A stretch of 41,324 bases of DNA from a virus. A model generated the notes under the pieces. That model ran no database searches and was not told where the DNA came from. It saw only the letters and a list, made by a program, of their open reading frames with translations. Positions 8,901 through 23,900 of the stretch are shown here, one piece after another. The stretch covers positions 1 to 41,324 of the IMG/VR virus record IMGVR_UViG_3300006565_000008, one strand, 5' to 3'. Every line of letters begins with the position of its first letter. The first letter of the stretch is position 1. A program made the position numbers and the translations under genes.

Positions 8901-11900
8901 CCACCAGTAGCAATTGTAGCAGTAGCACCAGAACCAGGTGCAGTTAAATTAGCTCCTGCTGTATATAATGTTCCAATAACACTTCCAATAACCATTCTAG
9001 ATCCAGAAGTATATAAAACAATAGCAGTTGTAGAATTGTTGGTAATGGTTTCTCCAACAACAAAACTACCAGATACTGCACTAAATTCAAGACTATACGC
9101 TGTCTGTGTGTCAACTGTATTAGAAGTAATATAATCATATGAAATGTTATTAACAACATCGTCAATAAATGAGTCATATAACCAAGTACTATTACCAAAT
9201 TGACTGGTAACTAAGGATGTAATTTCTGATTTATAGTAATTCTTATTATAAACAATATTTTTAACTACGCTACGTGCTTCAATATCTCCTGGGAATAGAG
9301 TATCTAAACCAAAGTCAATAAGATCTCTCATTCTATACCAAACTTTATCAATATCTGTAGGAGTTTCTGTATCTCTATATGCAGCAATATTTGTATGTTC
9401 TGCTGCATATTGATCACCAGTTGCAGTATTACCCTTAGTATAAAGTAAATTTTTGATTGCTTTTTCACTTAATGTTTTTATTAATTCATGAGCAAAGAAG
9501 AATGCATATAGTTCATCACCAACAGGAGTAATTTTCTTAGTTGCATCCAAGAATTTTTCCATTTGAGTGATAACACTATTATTACCACCTGTTTGAAGAT
9601 CTGAAATTGCAGCAATTATAAACTCTTCAATATAAGTTCTATAATCTGAAATGTCATAAGTTAATGCAGAGAAAGTTCCGCTATCGATTGTGTATTGAAG
9701 TTCTGTTCCAAGTAATCCAAGGGCAGATTGCTTACCAGCAATTTCCTGAGTGATGTAATCTCTATTAAAGTAAAGTCTATTACCACCAATATCATAATCA
9801 CTTCCAGTAGGAGCAATGATGTCATTAACAGTTGTGATCAGAGTATCAATTGCATCCTTAACATTAGCACAATCACCAGGAACTGTTACACAATTAGCAA
9901 TTGCTGAAACAAATGTATGTGGAGAATCAATAGAAGTTGGTTTACCATCAGTTACATTTACTGTAATAGTATCTGTTGTAGATGATAATATCTTAAGATC
10001 TCTCTGATATGCATAATCTGCACCAGTTGAACGAGGATATGTCTTAGTCTGACCACCAGATGCAGCACCAACATTAACTGTAATTGAAGTTGCCGTAACG
10101 CTAGTAATAGCAATCGCAGTATTGTATGAAGGATCTGTTGTTCTTGGATAAGTGTGTACTGTTTGATGATTATCAGCATCACAAGTAAATGCCAATACAT
10201 CAGGAGCAATAGTTACCGTATTACTGGTTGTTAGTGCATGGTTTCCAATAGTCATTACCATGTCACCAGTAGTAGGATTATAATCAACATCACTGATTAC
10301 AAATCCTGAAGATTGACCAACATTAACTGTAATTCCTGTTGCTGTAACTGCACTAACTGCTATTGCTGTATTGAATACAGGGTCAGTTGCTCTTGGATAA
10401 GTCTTAGTAGCAGTATTGCTATCCATTCCACATGTGAATGATAACTTATCTTGACCAATAGTTACAGTAGTTGCTGCTCTCTTAATAGCATCTGCTGCTC
10501 CACTTACAAATGTATGTGGATCTGTATTTGTGGAAGGCGTGACATCTAATACTTGAATATCAAAAGTATCTGTAGTAACACCAGAGATAGGAATCCACTT
10601 ATTACTAATAGGATCATTTGCACGAGGATAAGCAGTTCCTGCAGAGCTAGCACCAACATTAACTGTAATAGTATTAGTGCCAACAGCAGTAATAGCAATT
10701 GCAGTATTGTATACTGGATCAGTTGTTCTTGGATATGAATGAGTTGATCCATAATTATCCAAATCACACTGGAAGTCTAAAGAACCAGCAGTAATTGTTA
10801 CTAGATTAGAAGTTGTTAAATTATGACCACCAATGGTTAATACCATTACACCTGTTGTTGGGGTGTAATCAGCATCAGTAACGTTATATACAATACCAGT
10901 ATTAGCAGTTATAGCACCAACTGCAGGACCACCAGTATAATTATGATTGCCAGAACCATATGTGCAACTAAAGGTTATAGCACCATCATCGAGATAAACT
11001 AGATCACCATTAGAGAAGTTATGACCACTAACCTTCAAGGTCATAACACCTGTTGTTGGATTATATGCACTACCAGCTTCTGCAGTATGTAAAGTAGGAG
11101 CTGCTAAACTATGAGATCCAATAGTCATATCTAACTGACCACTAAGAGGATCATAAACTGCATCAGTAACATCAAACTGAGATCCACCAGTTACAGTAAT
11201 AGCATTGGATGAAGTACCACCATTATAAGTGTGAGCAGTATCTGCTCCAGTCACCATAAGTGCATTAGCAATACCAACATTAACTGTAATTGAAGTTGCT
11301 GTAACTGCAGTAATAACAAGGTTTTTGCCAGATGCAGGATCAGTTGATCTTGGATATGCATGGTTAGATGCATTACCATCCTTAGTACAAGTAAATGTTA
11401 TACCACCATCAGCAATAATAGCTGTATTTGCAGTGGTAAGAGTGTGAGTACCAATAAAGATCTCCATCTTACCTGTGGTTGGATCATAATTTGTTCCAGA
11501 CTGTGCTGTAAAGTTTAATCCATCAACTGAGACAGCATTTTCAGCACCAGTTACAAATGTATGATCTCCAGTATTAGCATACTTAACTATTCCACCAACA
11601 TAGGTATGATTTCCACTACCGTATGTGCAACTGAATGATAATGAATTGGTTGCTAATTGGATCATCCTTCCAGCAGGAACTTGATGTGTTCCAATATTCA
11701 TGGTTAAATCACCAGATGCAACATCATAGGTTGCAGCAGAAACACTAAACTGTGCTCCTGGAGTATCATTAGTAATTCCCCAGTCACCAGTAATAATATT
11801 ATCAGTATTATTATAATCGAGATCACCACTAACTGCTTGCTTCATGTAAAGTGCAAGTCTCTCATGAGCATAAATTGACTGTGGAAGTTGTAATCTAATA

Positions 11901-14900
11901 TGTTGAATTTCATTCTTATTGTCAACATAGAATTTAGCAGCTCTTAAAGTATTTTTATTACCACCATATTGAATATCTTTAGCAACACCTTCAACAATAA
12001 GTCCCAAATCAGTCTTACATCTTAGAGTACCATTACCACTTCCATCAGCATTTCTAGGCATATCATTTGATAGATCAGGATATCTATCAAGCATATCAAA
12101 TGCTGCTTTATCAACAATAACAGAGTTATTTTCACGTAGTAAGTTCGCAGCATCACGGAACCTATCTTGTGAAGATGGATCGATGCGAGGTGTATAAAGA
12201 ACATCAGTTGCACTATCGTGATATGAAATATCAAGCTCTACTTTATGCAATGCATCAATTATTCCACCTTGGAATTCTGCTACAGGTTGAAGTTTAGTAA
12301 TAGTTGCAAGATGATCTACAGGTGTTGCTGCAGATGCATTAGTGATTGTATCTGTGAGGATATCTATCAAGTTACCGATAGTAGAGTATACATCAGCACA
12401 ATCACCTGTATTAAAGTTTAGAACTCTAACAGCACCATGGGTAGCACTAGCAAATGTATGAATAAATTGATCTTTAGCAGCAGAAGCACCAACATTAACT
12501 GTAATAGTTCCGTCTTGATGTGATAATCCATCAGCAACTGCAGATACAAATGAATGTGTATCAGTATTTGTGGAAGGAACTACATCTAATACTTGAATAT
12601 CGAAGGTGTTAGTAGTAACGTTAGAAATAGGTACATACTTACCGCTAATTGGATCAGATGATCTTGGATATGACTTCTGTGCAGCAGGACCAGAAGCACC
12701 GCCAAATGCACAACTGAATGTAATAGAATTATCATCCATCTTAATGTGATCACCATCTTCAAATCCATGATTAGAAACTGTAAGTGTCATCGCACCTGTA
12801 GTTGGGTTGTAAGCACCATCAGTAATTGTATGTCTAGTTTCTCCTACAGCAATAACTGGAAGAACAGCATTGGCAGCAGGATCAGTTGCTCTAGGATATG
12901 ATTTATTAGCTTCATTTCCATCCATCTGACACTTGAATGTAATGCCACCAGGTGCAATATCAACTCTAGATGAAGTTGTTAATTGATGAGCTCCAATAGT
13001 AAGAACCATATCACCTGTTCCTGCATTATAAGTTGCACTAGTAGGAGTAAATGTTGGAACTGCTTTACCGACATTAACTGTAATTGTGGTAGCAGTTTCT
13101 GCAATAATAGGAAGAGCTGTTCCAGATGAAGGGTCAGAAGCACGAGGATAAGCAGTTTCTAATGTATTATTATCAGCATCACAAGTGAAGGTTACACCAC
13201 CATTAGCGATAGTAACTGTATTGTCAGTTGTTAAACTATGAGATCCAATCTCAATAACCATATCACCTGTTGCAGGATTATATGTTGTTCCTGTTACTGC
13301 AGTAAAAGTTCCAGATGCTCCACCGCCAGCAGTAATTGCATTAGTAACACCACTTACAAAGGTATGAACACCTGTAGGATAAGTTGAATCTGTAATTGTA
13401 GTATCAGTCTTCTGTGTCAATCCGTGATCACCCTGAACTGTCCAAAGAGTATTTGTGATGATGTACTCAAGCATATCATCAACTTTCTCATAAGCAAATA
13501 AAGTTTCTTTAACTGCTGGTTCAATTTGTGCAATTTGTACTGGAGTTAAAGTTCTATCAACATAGTAAGATGCAGCATCCCAAATATGACTGTTAGATCC
13601 ATTACGAAGATCTTGAACGATTGCATTCAATGAGTCACGAATATCATCTTCACAATTAAAACCTGCATCAGCAATAACACCACCAGTTACAGCAGAAACA
13701 AATTTATGAACATAGTTACCACCAGTAACAACTGCATTATCAGCAGCAGATACGAAGTTATGTGTAGAAGTATCTGATGATGTTCCTACGTTAATTGTAA
13801 CTGTTCCAGTTTGTTTGATTATTGCACCAGCAGTTGCAGATACAAATGCATGTGTATTTGTATCTACACCATCTTTTCCAATATCGAGTGTAAATGTATC
13901 AGAATCAACGATAGTTACTTCAACCCACTTACCACTAATAGGATCAGTTTGTCTAGGATAAGACTTACCAGCAGTTGCAACACCAACATTAATTGAAATA
14001 GTATCAGTAGTTACAGCAGTTATTGCTTGAGCAAGATTGTATATTGGGTCTGTTTCTCTAGGATATGAATGAGTAGAACCATGTTGATCCTTATCACAAG
14101 TAAAGTCAAGAGAATTAGCAGCAATTTTAATTGTATTAGATGTTGTTAATCCATGACCAACACTAGTTAATACCAATACACCAGTTCCAGGATCATAAGT
14201 TGCACCCGTTACATCTTTATTACCAGCACCAGTTACAGAAATTGCACCAGCAACAGTTCCACCAACATAAGTGTGAACACCTGCACCACCAAAAGCACAA
14301 GAGAATGTAAGTGAATTATCAGCAATTTGAACTCTATTACCACTTGCTAGGTTATGAGCACTAGCAGTATTAATTGTTAAAATACCAGTTGCATGATCAT
14401 AAGACGCAGTGCTGACATCCTGAGTTGTTGTTCCAACTGCAAGTACATCAAGAGATGTATTGTATGCAGCATCAGCAACTCCAGTGTTGTTAGATGCTCC
14501 ACCAGCAGTTCCATTAGCACCACTTGCTCTTGGGTATGTTTTTTGAGTTGTGTTACCATCACCATTATAATCACAAGTAAATGTAAATGAATTTGGACTT
14601 AATCTAAGTTGTGTTCCAACATTAATCGTATGATTTGGAATCGTCATTACAAAAACACCAGTTGCAGGAGTATAACTTGCTGCAGTTGGTTTAAAGTTAA
14701 CTAATGGAGAAGTTCCAACATTAACAGTTAAATTAGTAGTGCTAGAAGATATAATTGGAAGGGCAACCTGCTTAGACGCTGGATCAGTTGCACGAGGATA
14801 TGTCTTAGTAGATGCATTATTATCCATCGAGCAAGTAAATGATAACGCACCATCATTAATCTTAACTCTATCTTTTTCAACAGTAACACCATCAGTAAGA

Positions 14901-17900
14901 GCAGAAACAAATGTATGTGTGTAATTACCACCAGTTATAACTGCTCCAGATGTTGCAGATACAAATGTATGTGCATCAGTATTTGTGGAAGGAATAGTTG
15001 TTAATACTTGGAGTGTAATTGTAGTCGCAGTTACTGACTCAATATTGATTGAAGTATTATAGAATGGATCATTACCATTAGATCTAGGATATGTTTTCTC
15101 TGCAGCAGGACCAGAAGCACCACCAAACCCACAACTAAATGTTAGTGAATTGGGTGCTAATTTAACACTTGTGCCAGCAGTCAAATTATGAGCACCAATT
15201 TCAAGAACCATCAATCCTGTATTAGGATCATATGTTGTTCCTGCTACTGGTGTATATGTAACCTGAGGTGATGCACCTATGTTTACATCGAATGTGTGAT
15301 CAGTTACGTTGGAAATTGGTATCCATTTGCCAGCTACAGGATCAGTTGCACGAGGATATGAATGGTTAGTAGAACCACTATCCATTGTACATGTAAATGT
15401 AACACCACCAACTTTAATATTGACCCTTTGACCATTCTTAAGACCATGGTTCAATTTTGTAAGTGTCATAACACCAGTGGTGGCAGTATAAGTTGCACCT
15501 GATGGGGTTACTGTTCCACCATTTGTTAAACTGTTACCATCTACTGTCATTGACAATAAACCAGTAGCAGCATCATATGTTGCATCAGTAGGTGTATAAC
15601 GAGTTCCTAAGATTACCAACTCAGGATATCTCTGTCTCATTGAATAAACAACTTCTTTCTTAATGAAGTCACTATTCTTAAGGATTAAATCAGCAGCATC
15701 TAAGTATCTGTGAGTCTTCTTAGCAAATCCCTTAGAAGCAATACCAACGTTAACAGTTACAGTTGTACCAGTTACAGCACTGATTGCTAAAGTAGTTCCA
15801 TATGCAGGGTCAGTAGTTCTTGGATAAGTATGTGATGTAGCATTATTATCGAGAGTACAAGTAAAGGATAACTTATTAGCACCAATAGTAAGAGTATCAC
15901 TTGTTGTAAAACTATGAGACCCAATTGTTAATACTAACTCTCCTGTTTCATAATCATAAGTTGCGTCAGTTACGTCCTTATTAACACTACCAGCAGTAAT
16001 TGTAATGGCATTAGATGAAGTACCGCCATCATAAGTGTGTCTACCAATAGCACGAGTAGTTTCTAAGATAGAATCGTTATTAAATTCTTCTCCAGTAGTC
16101 AGAGATTCGCCACCAGACCAATCTTCAGTATAAGTTTGTCCATCAGTACCATCAAAGTGGATAAGTAATTTTGCATCTGCATCACCCTGTAAAACTCCTA
16201 CAGGAGCATTAAACGTTGTAGTATAGCGAGCAACATTAGAAACTCTAAACTCATCAACATATCCAGTAGTAATTGCAGAACCAGCATAATCTCCACCAAT
16301 TCTAATTGGTTTTGTAGAACCATAGTTACTACTATCAGAATATGTGCTACCCTCTTGAGTACCATTTAAGAACAACTTGGTATCAGTACCACTTCTAGAA
16401 ATAGCAACATGATACCAAGTACCAACTACAAGGTTTGTTGCACCAGTAATAGTAACACTACCATTATTGAAATACTTAATATTTGCACCATCAACATACA
16501 AATAAGGAGCAAGTTCAGTTGCACCAGATCTCATGTCAAAAATAGTCTTACTGCCAGCAGCAATAGTATTCAATTTAATCCAACATTCAATAGTAAATGC
16601 TCCTGTACCAAATCCAAATTCGGTAGAAGTTGGGACAGTTAGATATCCATCGATAGCAACTGCACCAACATTAACTGTAATTGTAGTATCTGTCTCTGCT
16701 GTAATTGTGAGAGCAAGACCAGATGAAGGATCCGTTGCTCTAGGATATGCTTTATTTGCAGTGTTGCCATCTTGAGCACAAGTAAATACAACACCACCAT
16801 CAGTGATAGTTACTTTATTTGATGTGGTGAGAGTGTGAGTACCAATCTCAATTACCATATCACCTGTAAATGGGTTATATGTAGTTCCTGTAGCAGCAGT
16901 AAATGATCCTGTAGCACCATTACTAGCAATAATGGCATCCGCAACACCACTTACAAAAGTATGTGCTGATGCACCAGGAGATAGTGCTAGACATGCAGTA
17001 CCATATTTTTTATTATTAGTGTTAAGTTGAGAACTTCCAACAAATGTAGCTGTATGGTAATCGCTTCCATTATATGAAGATCTACCGATCTTACCAAGAA
17101 ACGCAGTTTTTTGTGATGCATTATATCCAACAATCTCTGCCTTAGTATCAGTTGTTCTGATAACTTGACCACGAGATAAGAATCCACTTCCAACAGAATC
17201 TTTAAAGGTTAATTTATTAACATTAATCTTATCACTATTTCCAAATTCACCACCAGAATTTCCACCATAATCAAGTTTATAATTTCTAATAAATTCTTCG
17301 TCAGTGAAATTACCACTTTCGTTATCATAAATTAGGATATTATTACTAATTGCTTCACTAGGTGGGAATGAAGAATCAAAAGCAGTTAAATTATCAGTAA
17401 AATCAACAATACTTACTTGAGATTCGGAAATATTATCAAGAACTTTGTTTGGATAACTAATAGAAGCCAATCTATTGAATAGTAGTCCAAAGAAGGAAGA
17501 TCCTTCAGATATATTAACTTGTTCAATAAATTCATTAGTTACTGGATCTTGATATGTACTAGTTGCAGTAATCTTAGCAACTACTCCAGACTTAGCACCA
17601 ATAATATAATCATTTAATTGAATATCATATAATCCTGGAGTTGACTGATATGTACCTGTAGTCTTACTTAAAGTGAGAGTATTGGTAACAGAAATTTCTG
17701 TTGAATAAATCGGAGTATTTTCTTGTTGAGAAACTTGAGTAGTACCAGAAACTCCTCTGGTCACAGTAATAGTTGTTGAATCAGAACCATCTACAACTTG
17801 AGTAACAGTAACAATTTCAGAACCAATCTGATAATCATCATTAAGTGTAAATGATCCAGCAGGAACTACACCACCAGCATCTGTAATTGCTACTAACTCA

Positions 17901-20900
17901 ATATCAGTTGTTGCAGCACCGATACTATAACGAAGTTTTGCTACAGGTGTTTCTTGTCCAGTTTCAAGGTTCGATGTTTCTACTTTTGCTGTATCTCCAC
18001 TTAAATTAGTAACTTTCTCATTGAATAAGAATAAACCAGTGCTAGTTACGTCTGTAACCGAACTAAGAGTACCAGAGAATCCTGTCGCACCTACTTGACA
18101 TTGCTCTCCAATAATAAAGGTACCCTGAGTAACAAATCCGCTGATTACACTACCACTGACACTAGTTACTGTAAGTCTAGCAGTAGAAACAACACCAACA
18201 AGACTATTACCAATATTAGGGAAAATACCACTAGTAAATGAAAGTTCGAAATCCTTAGTTGCCTGTGCAGCTATAGTGACGCTTACATATTTCACACTTG
18301 CGGGTGGTCTAGGTGGTTCTGCAAATACAATAGAATCACCCTGAACTTCAAAAGAAGTATTTGGAGTTTGTGCTACACCATTAAGAACAATTAGAAGTTG
18401 ATCTCCACTAGCAATAACATTCTCACCATTATTAACAGTAAGTGGGAATTGAGTCTTAACACCGTCAAATTGACCAGAAATGTCATCTAATCTTTGAACA
18501 ACAGAAGTTAAGATATTCTCAGATGATGTAAGTCTCTTTTGACGGAATAATACTTCAGTATTATTAAATTCAGAATAAATGGGTTCTGCTAAAGCAAAGT
18601 TTTGAATATTTGGTACAACTGCTTCTCTAGTAAGTTCAACTGACTTAGTAAGTTCAAAATCAATTTCTTTATTTGCAATATAACCATAATCTTCTAGATT
18701 CAGTTCACCAAATACCTTAAATGATGCAGGGTGAACGTTCTTAATAAGAATATCTTTCCAATCACCGATGGATACAGAAGACTTAACAGCATAAGAGAAG
18801 TCCTGATAGTAGTAAGAGTCTTGAATCTTTTGAATAATTTCGGAAGGTTTACCAACATCATCAATAAATTGTCCTGTAGTTTTGGTGATAGGACCAATTT
18901 CAAGAACACCTTTAGCGATATTAAGGTCACTAATAACACCAGAAGACTTAGAAATAACACCAGTTATACTTTCACCTTTAGTAAACGTATTATCATAATT
19001 TACAATTTTAAGAATTCTAGGACCAATCTGCCATCCTTCATTAGTAGACACATATCCAGTAGCAGTTGCTGTATCTAAAGAACTACCTTGATATACAAGT
19101 TCACCCTCTAAGAAAGTTGATGTAATAACATTCGCATCTGCTGTAGCACCAAAAGCTTTGGTTAATACTTGCTGTCTACCAGTACCAGCGTTTACAAAGG
19201 CAAGACCATCACCCAACTCAGCATTTGCTGCAGTAATCGCCAACTTCATTTGATCAGGTTCTAGAGAGTTAGCAGTACCAGTGATAGCATAATACGTTGT
19301 ATTTCCATTCAATCTACCAGTAGCACCTGAAGATAATGGGAATTCTACACCCTCTCCAGTATCAACTACATTTAACTTGACCTCAGAACCATTTACAATT
19401 CCATGAGGGAATGCAAATTGTAGAAGACCCAAGTCAAGGTTAACAACATAGTTAAATGAAGATCTAAGTTCGACTGTAGGTGAAGAAGAATATCCAGCAC
19501 CAGGATCTTTAATGATAATACTTTCAATTCTTCCATTTCTAATAGTTGCTTCCGCAATAGCACCAGATCCACCACCACCACTTAAAAGAACTGCAGGTGC
19601 TTGAGAATATCCAGAACCAGGATCAGTAACGGTAATACTATCAAGAATACTTGTAGAAGTTAACTGAGCATTAATTGGGAATGTAATTTCAGGACGAAGT
19701 GTGTAATCATGAGTATAATCATAACCAAAGTTATTGTTCTTAAGTTTCTTAATCTTACCAACATTTGTTCCTTTTGCGAAAATTACCGCACCAGTACCAA
19801 ATGCAGGAATGACTACGTTAATAACTGCTCCAGATCCAGTTAAACCTGATCCAAGAATACCCTCAATAGCTTCAATATCAATAGATGCAGTAGTATATCC
19901 TTTACCAGGAGATGTGATGTCTACAATTTGAATTTGACCAGGAATAGTCGTACCTTCTTCATCTTGCCCATCAGCAACAGTAATTTGAACAAATCCACCT
20001 TCACCATCTCCAGAAATAGGAACAGAATTATATACACCTGGAGCATACTCAGTTCCTGGTTCTTCAATTTCAATTCTTTCAATTTTTCTAGAAGATTGAA
20101 TTCCTGTTACAATAGGTAATTTGGAATAGAATCCACCTGAATTAATTAATCTAATATCACCGATTGAACCAACAGCTTTCTTGGAACTTGTTGTATAGGT
20201 AGTTGTTATAATATTTGCATTACCCTCAGGTTCATTAGCTAAAAGGAATTTGAAGATGTTTGGTCCTTGAGTAATAGTACCACCAGCAGTTGATGTAATA
20301 GTAAATATTCCCAAATATGGAGAATCAACAATATCCAAATAACTATTACTATCGATAGGTGAATCAGTCCCTGTTCTAGATGGATCAAAATAATAGGAAA
20401 TATTTGTAACAATACCTTTATCAACCTTTAACTTAATAGTTGGACTTGGTTGTCCTTGACCAGTAACACCAGGAGTTCCAACTCGTTCAATGGAGTTGAA
20501 TGAATATTCCAATTTATACAAATTATCTCTAGAGAAAGATAAATTCGTTCCTGCCATAGAAGAGTGAGAAACATCAAACAAATATTGATGCCCATAGTAC
20601 ATCTTCAGAACTGGAGACTTAGCAAAAATATTAACATTTCCAGCAGTAATAGATGGATCTGTTTGAGCTACAGCATCTAATTTATATGTAAATTCTTTAT
20701 TACTTACAACAGTGTTAACGACAAAAGATCCATCATATTCATCATATACCGTTCCACCAAATTCTTGAGTAGGATTACCATCAATATTAATATTATCACC
20801 AACAGAGAAATAATGTCTGTCTGAAGTAATTATATAAACTTCATCTGTATTTGATACTGCAGTTACTTGAAGAATTTTATCAAGTGTAGAGATCAGTGTT

Positions 20901-23900
20901 ATCTTAGTTACACCAGTTAAATTAGTAATTTGTGCTGTTGATTTAGCAGTATTGAAAGAAATATCACTAGCAGTAATATCAACTACAGATCCAGGAATAA
21001 ACGAGGAAGCACCAGCAATTGCAACAATTTTTACTTTATAATCTTCAGTAGCAAATGGTTTAAATGTAGCATATTCATCAAGGTTTCCATTACCAGTAGT
21101 AGCAGCAGTTGTATCTAAATTATAATCAGCAAGATCAAAATCAAATGTTCCAGGTGTAGTATTAATTTTATCAATAAAATTATAATCTGTAATAACATTA
21201 ACATCATAAGGAATTGGTCCTACAATTCCATAACTACTAGATTCATCAAATTGTGCTGTAGACAAACGACCTTGATTTAAATCATTTGACCAAGCATTAT
21301 TATTTACTGCTACGTAAACTTTATTATTAATAGTATCTTCTCTTAAAACATAACCACTATTAACAAACGAACCAGAAGTATTGTTTAAAACAAGTTTCGA
21401 TCCAATAGTAATATTAAAGTCTTGATTGAGTGTAAGTTCTTGGATATTATCAATTTTCAGAGTATTCGTCGTTTTCATGTAATAACGATTATTAATCTCT
21501 GCAGAAATATTAAGTTTCTTAGATCCAGGAGAAGGTACTGTTGCTGTTCTAGAACTCCATTCATCATTGGTATATGCAAGAGATTCAGTATTCTCTACCA
21601 TATTAATTGTAGCATCTTCAAAATCAAGACCTTGAAGACCAAGACTTCCAAGAGCAAATGTTGTATTAGTTACGGTTAAAGTTGCTCCTGTAACTGGTGT
21701 AATTGCAGTTCTAACAAATCCAATTTGAGTATTAGTTTGTAAACCTTTATCTCCAAGTCTATCAGAATCGGAATCTTTATCAGATTTTAATCCAAAACCA
21801 ACGTAATCAATATAATCATATCTCTCAAGATAATTCGTAAACCAAGCATCATCTGTCCAATCATATGCTAACGCATAAGATGCTATAGGTGGAAGGGTAG
21901 TTACATCAGAAGGAACTGTAGGAGTTACTGCACGGTTCTTTAAACGAAGATTATCAATATATCCTTGGAACTGCTCATTCTTACGGAATTGAGCACCAGT
22001 ACCACCTTTACCAGGAATATTACCAATATGAATATCTTTACCACCAAGTGATGTATTTGCAATACTACCAGTTAAAACAGAAATACCATTTACATATACA
22101 GTAAAGACATTAGCATCTTTTTTAACTGCAATGAACTGCCAAGAATTATCGGCATACATTGTTGTAAGTGTAGATTGAAGAGCACCACCAGCAGAATTAA
22201 TTGCTGTTGCACTATTTGTAACTACTAATTCTAATTTACCACTCGAATCATCATAATACAACCAAAGACCACCAGTAGCGTCTGTTGCATCACCAATATT
22301 CAATAAAGTATATTGAGTTTGACTATGTGACTGATATTCAGATCCATTTTTATAAAGCATGAACTCAAGAGTCCAACTATCACTTAATATTGTTCCTAAA
22401 CTTGCTGCAGGGATCTTAATAGCAGCATTTTCCCAAGTACTAGGAGATGCAGTTTGATATCCTTGAATAAATGCATAATCTGCAAGGAATCTTACAGAAT
22501 CACCTGCTTGAAGAATAGTTGGAGTATAGTGACCAGTAATATCTGTAGTTTGATTACCACCTGTAGTAAAATCAAACAGGAATTCATTTCTATTCCATTG
22601 TGTTTGACCAAATATGTAAGGATCTCCAGAATTGTCTACAGTGATAGCATTAGCAGTAATACCTTCAATATTCTTTTTATCAAACGCAGTATTAGTATGC
22701 TTTTTAAGTTTACCATCATAACTAATTTTTACAGTATCAACTGTCTTTAAATTAGTCGTAGTATTGGTTTTAGTAAAGGCAAGATTTAAATCACCAAAAA
22801 TATCAATGGTGCTTCTAGAAGCAAGTTCAATACTATTACCTGAAGCAACTGAATAACGATAATTCCAAATCAAATCACCAGAGGTATCAATTTTACCAAC
22901 CCAGAAACCATCTTTAATATTATTATCAGTTTTTAAAGCAAGAGTTGATGTGATATAAAACTCATCAAATTCATCAACAACTAAACTAGTATCTCTAAAG
23001 GAATACGCAGCATTATCAATTTCTTTAATCCACTCAATTGTGATTTCAGAAGTACCAACAAGTGCCTTACCAAAAGCAATTTTTGAATCTGCTGCACCAT
23101 CAGTAGCAGAAACTTCCATAAGGAAATACACTGCATCACTAAGAACAATCAGATCAGTAATTTTTTCAGATCCAGAAGCAGATGCTAGTTTTCTTTTTGC
23201 AGCAAAACTTCCTGCAGAATCAATAGATGCTATAAATGCATCTTGAGGATTAGAAGAGTTGGTATTAGTATAACCACCAATAATATATCGAGTATCAGAA
23301 TATTTCTTAATCGTAGTGATATTATCAGATCTAGTTGAACCAGAGATACCTGCATACCCCTTCTGGAAACTAAGCGTTGCACTTAATCCATCAGCTGCTT
23401 GAACATACTTACAAAGTATAATATCTGGATTATATGCATTGAGTGAAATTATATTTGGTTTATTTTGACCAACTACCCAAATATTATTACCACTAACATC
23501 TAATTTTAAAAATTCAGTATAATTAACTCCAGCAGTACTTTCAATAGTTTTTTCCCATTCTTTAACACCAAGTTCAGAGAACTTAGCAACAAATGCAACT
23601 TCAAGACCACCTGCATCAAGAGTTTTTCCACAGAAGAATACTTCTTTTAGATCGTTTACAACTACATCATTAATCTTAACATAATTTTCATGACGAACTA
23701 AAGAAACATAATAATCAGCTCTCTTATACACCTGTGGATGAGAAAGAATAACACGAGGGTTCTTAGTATATCCAGAACCAGAGTTTATAATATCAACAAC
23801 ATTAATTGCACCAGTAGGAGTTACATTTGCTCTCAATTCACCAGATTGTCCATCACCATCAATAACAATAGTGGGAGGAATTTCAGAATCATATCCAGAT

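Noticed and set aside
9900-16930. Regularly spaced similar DNA segments that could be taken for a CRISPR array
   Set aside because: The segments stay in one reading frame, encode the FTC..YPR repeat, and vary in length and sequence. No short identical repeat with unique spacers is present.
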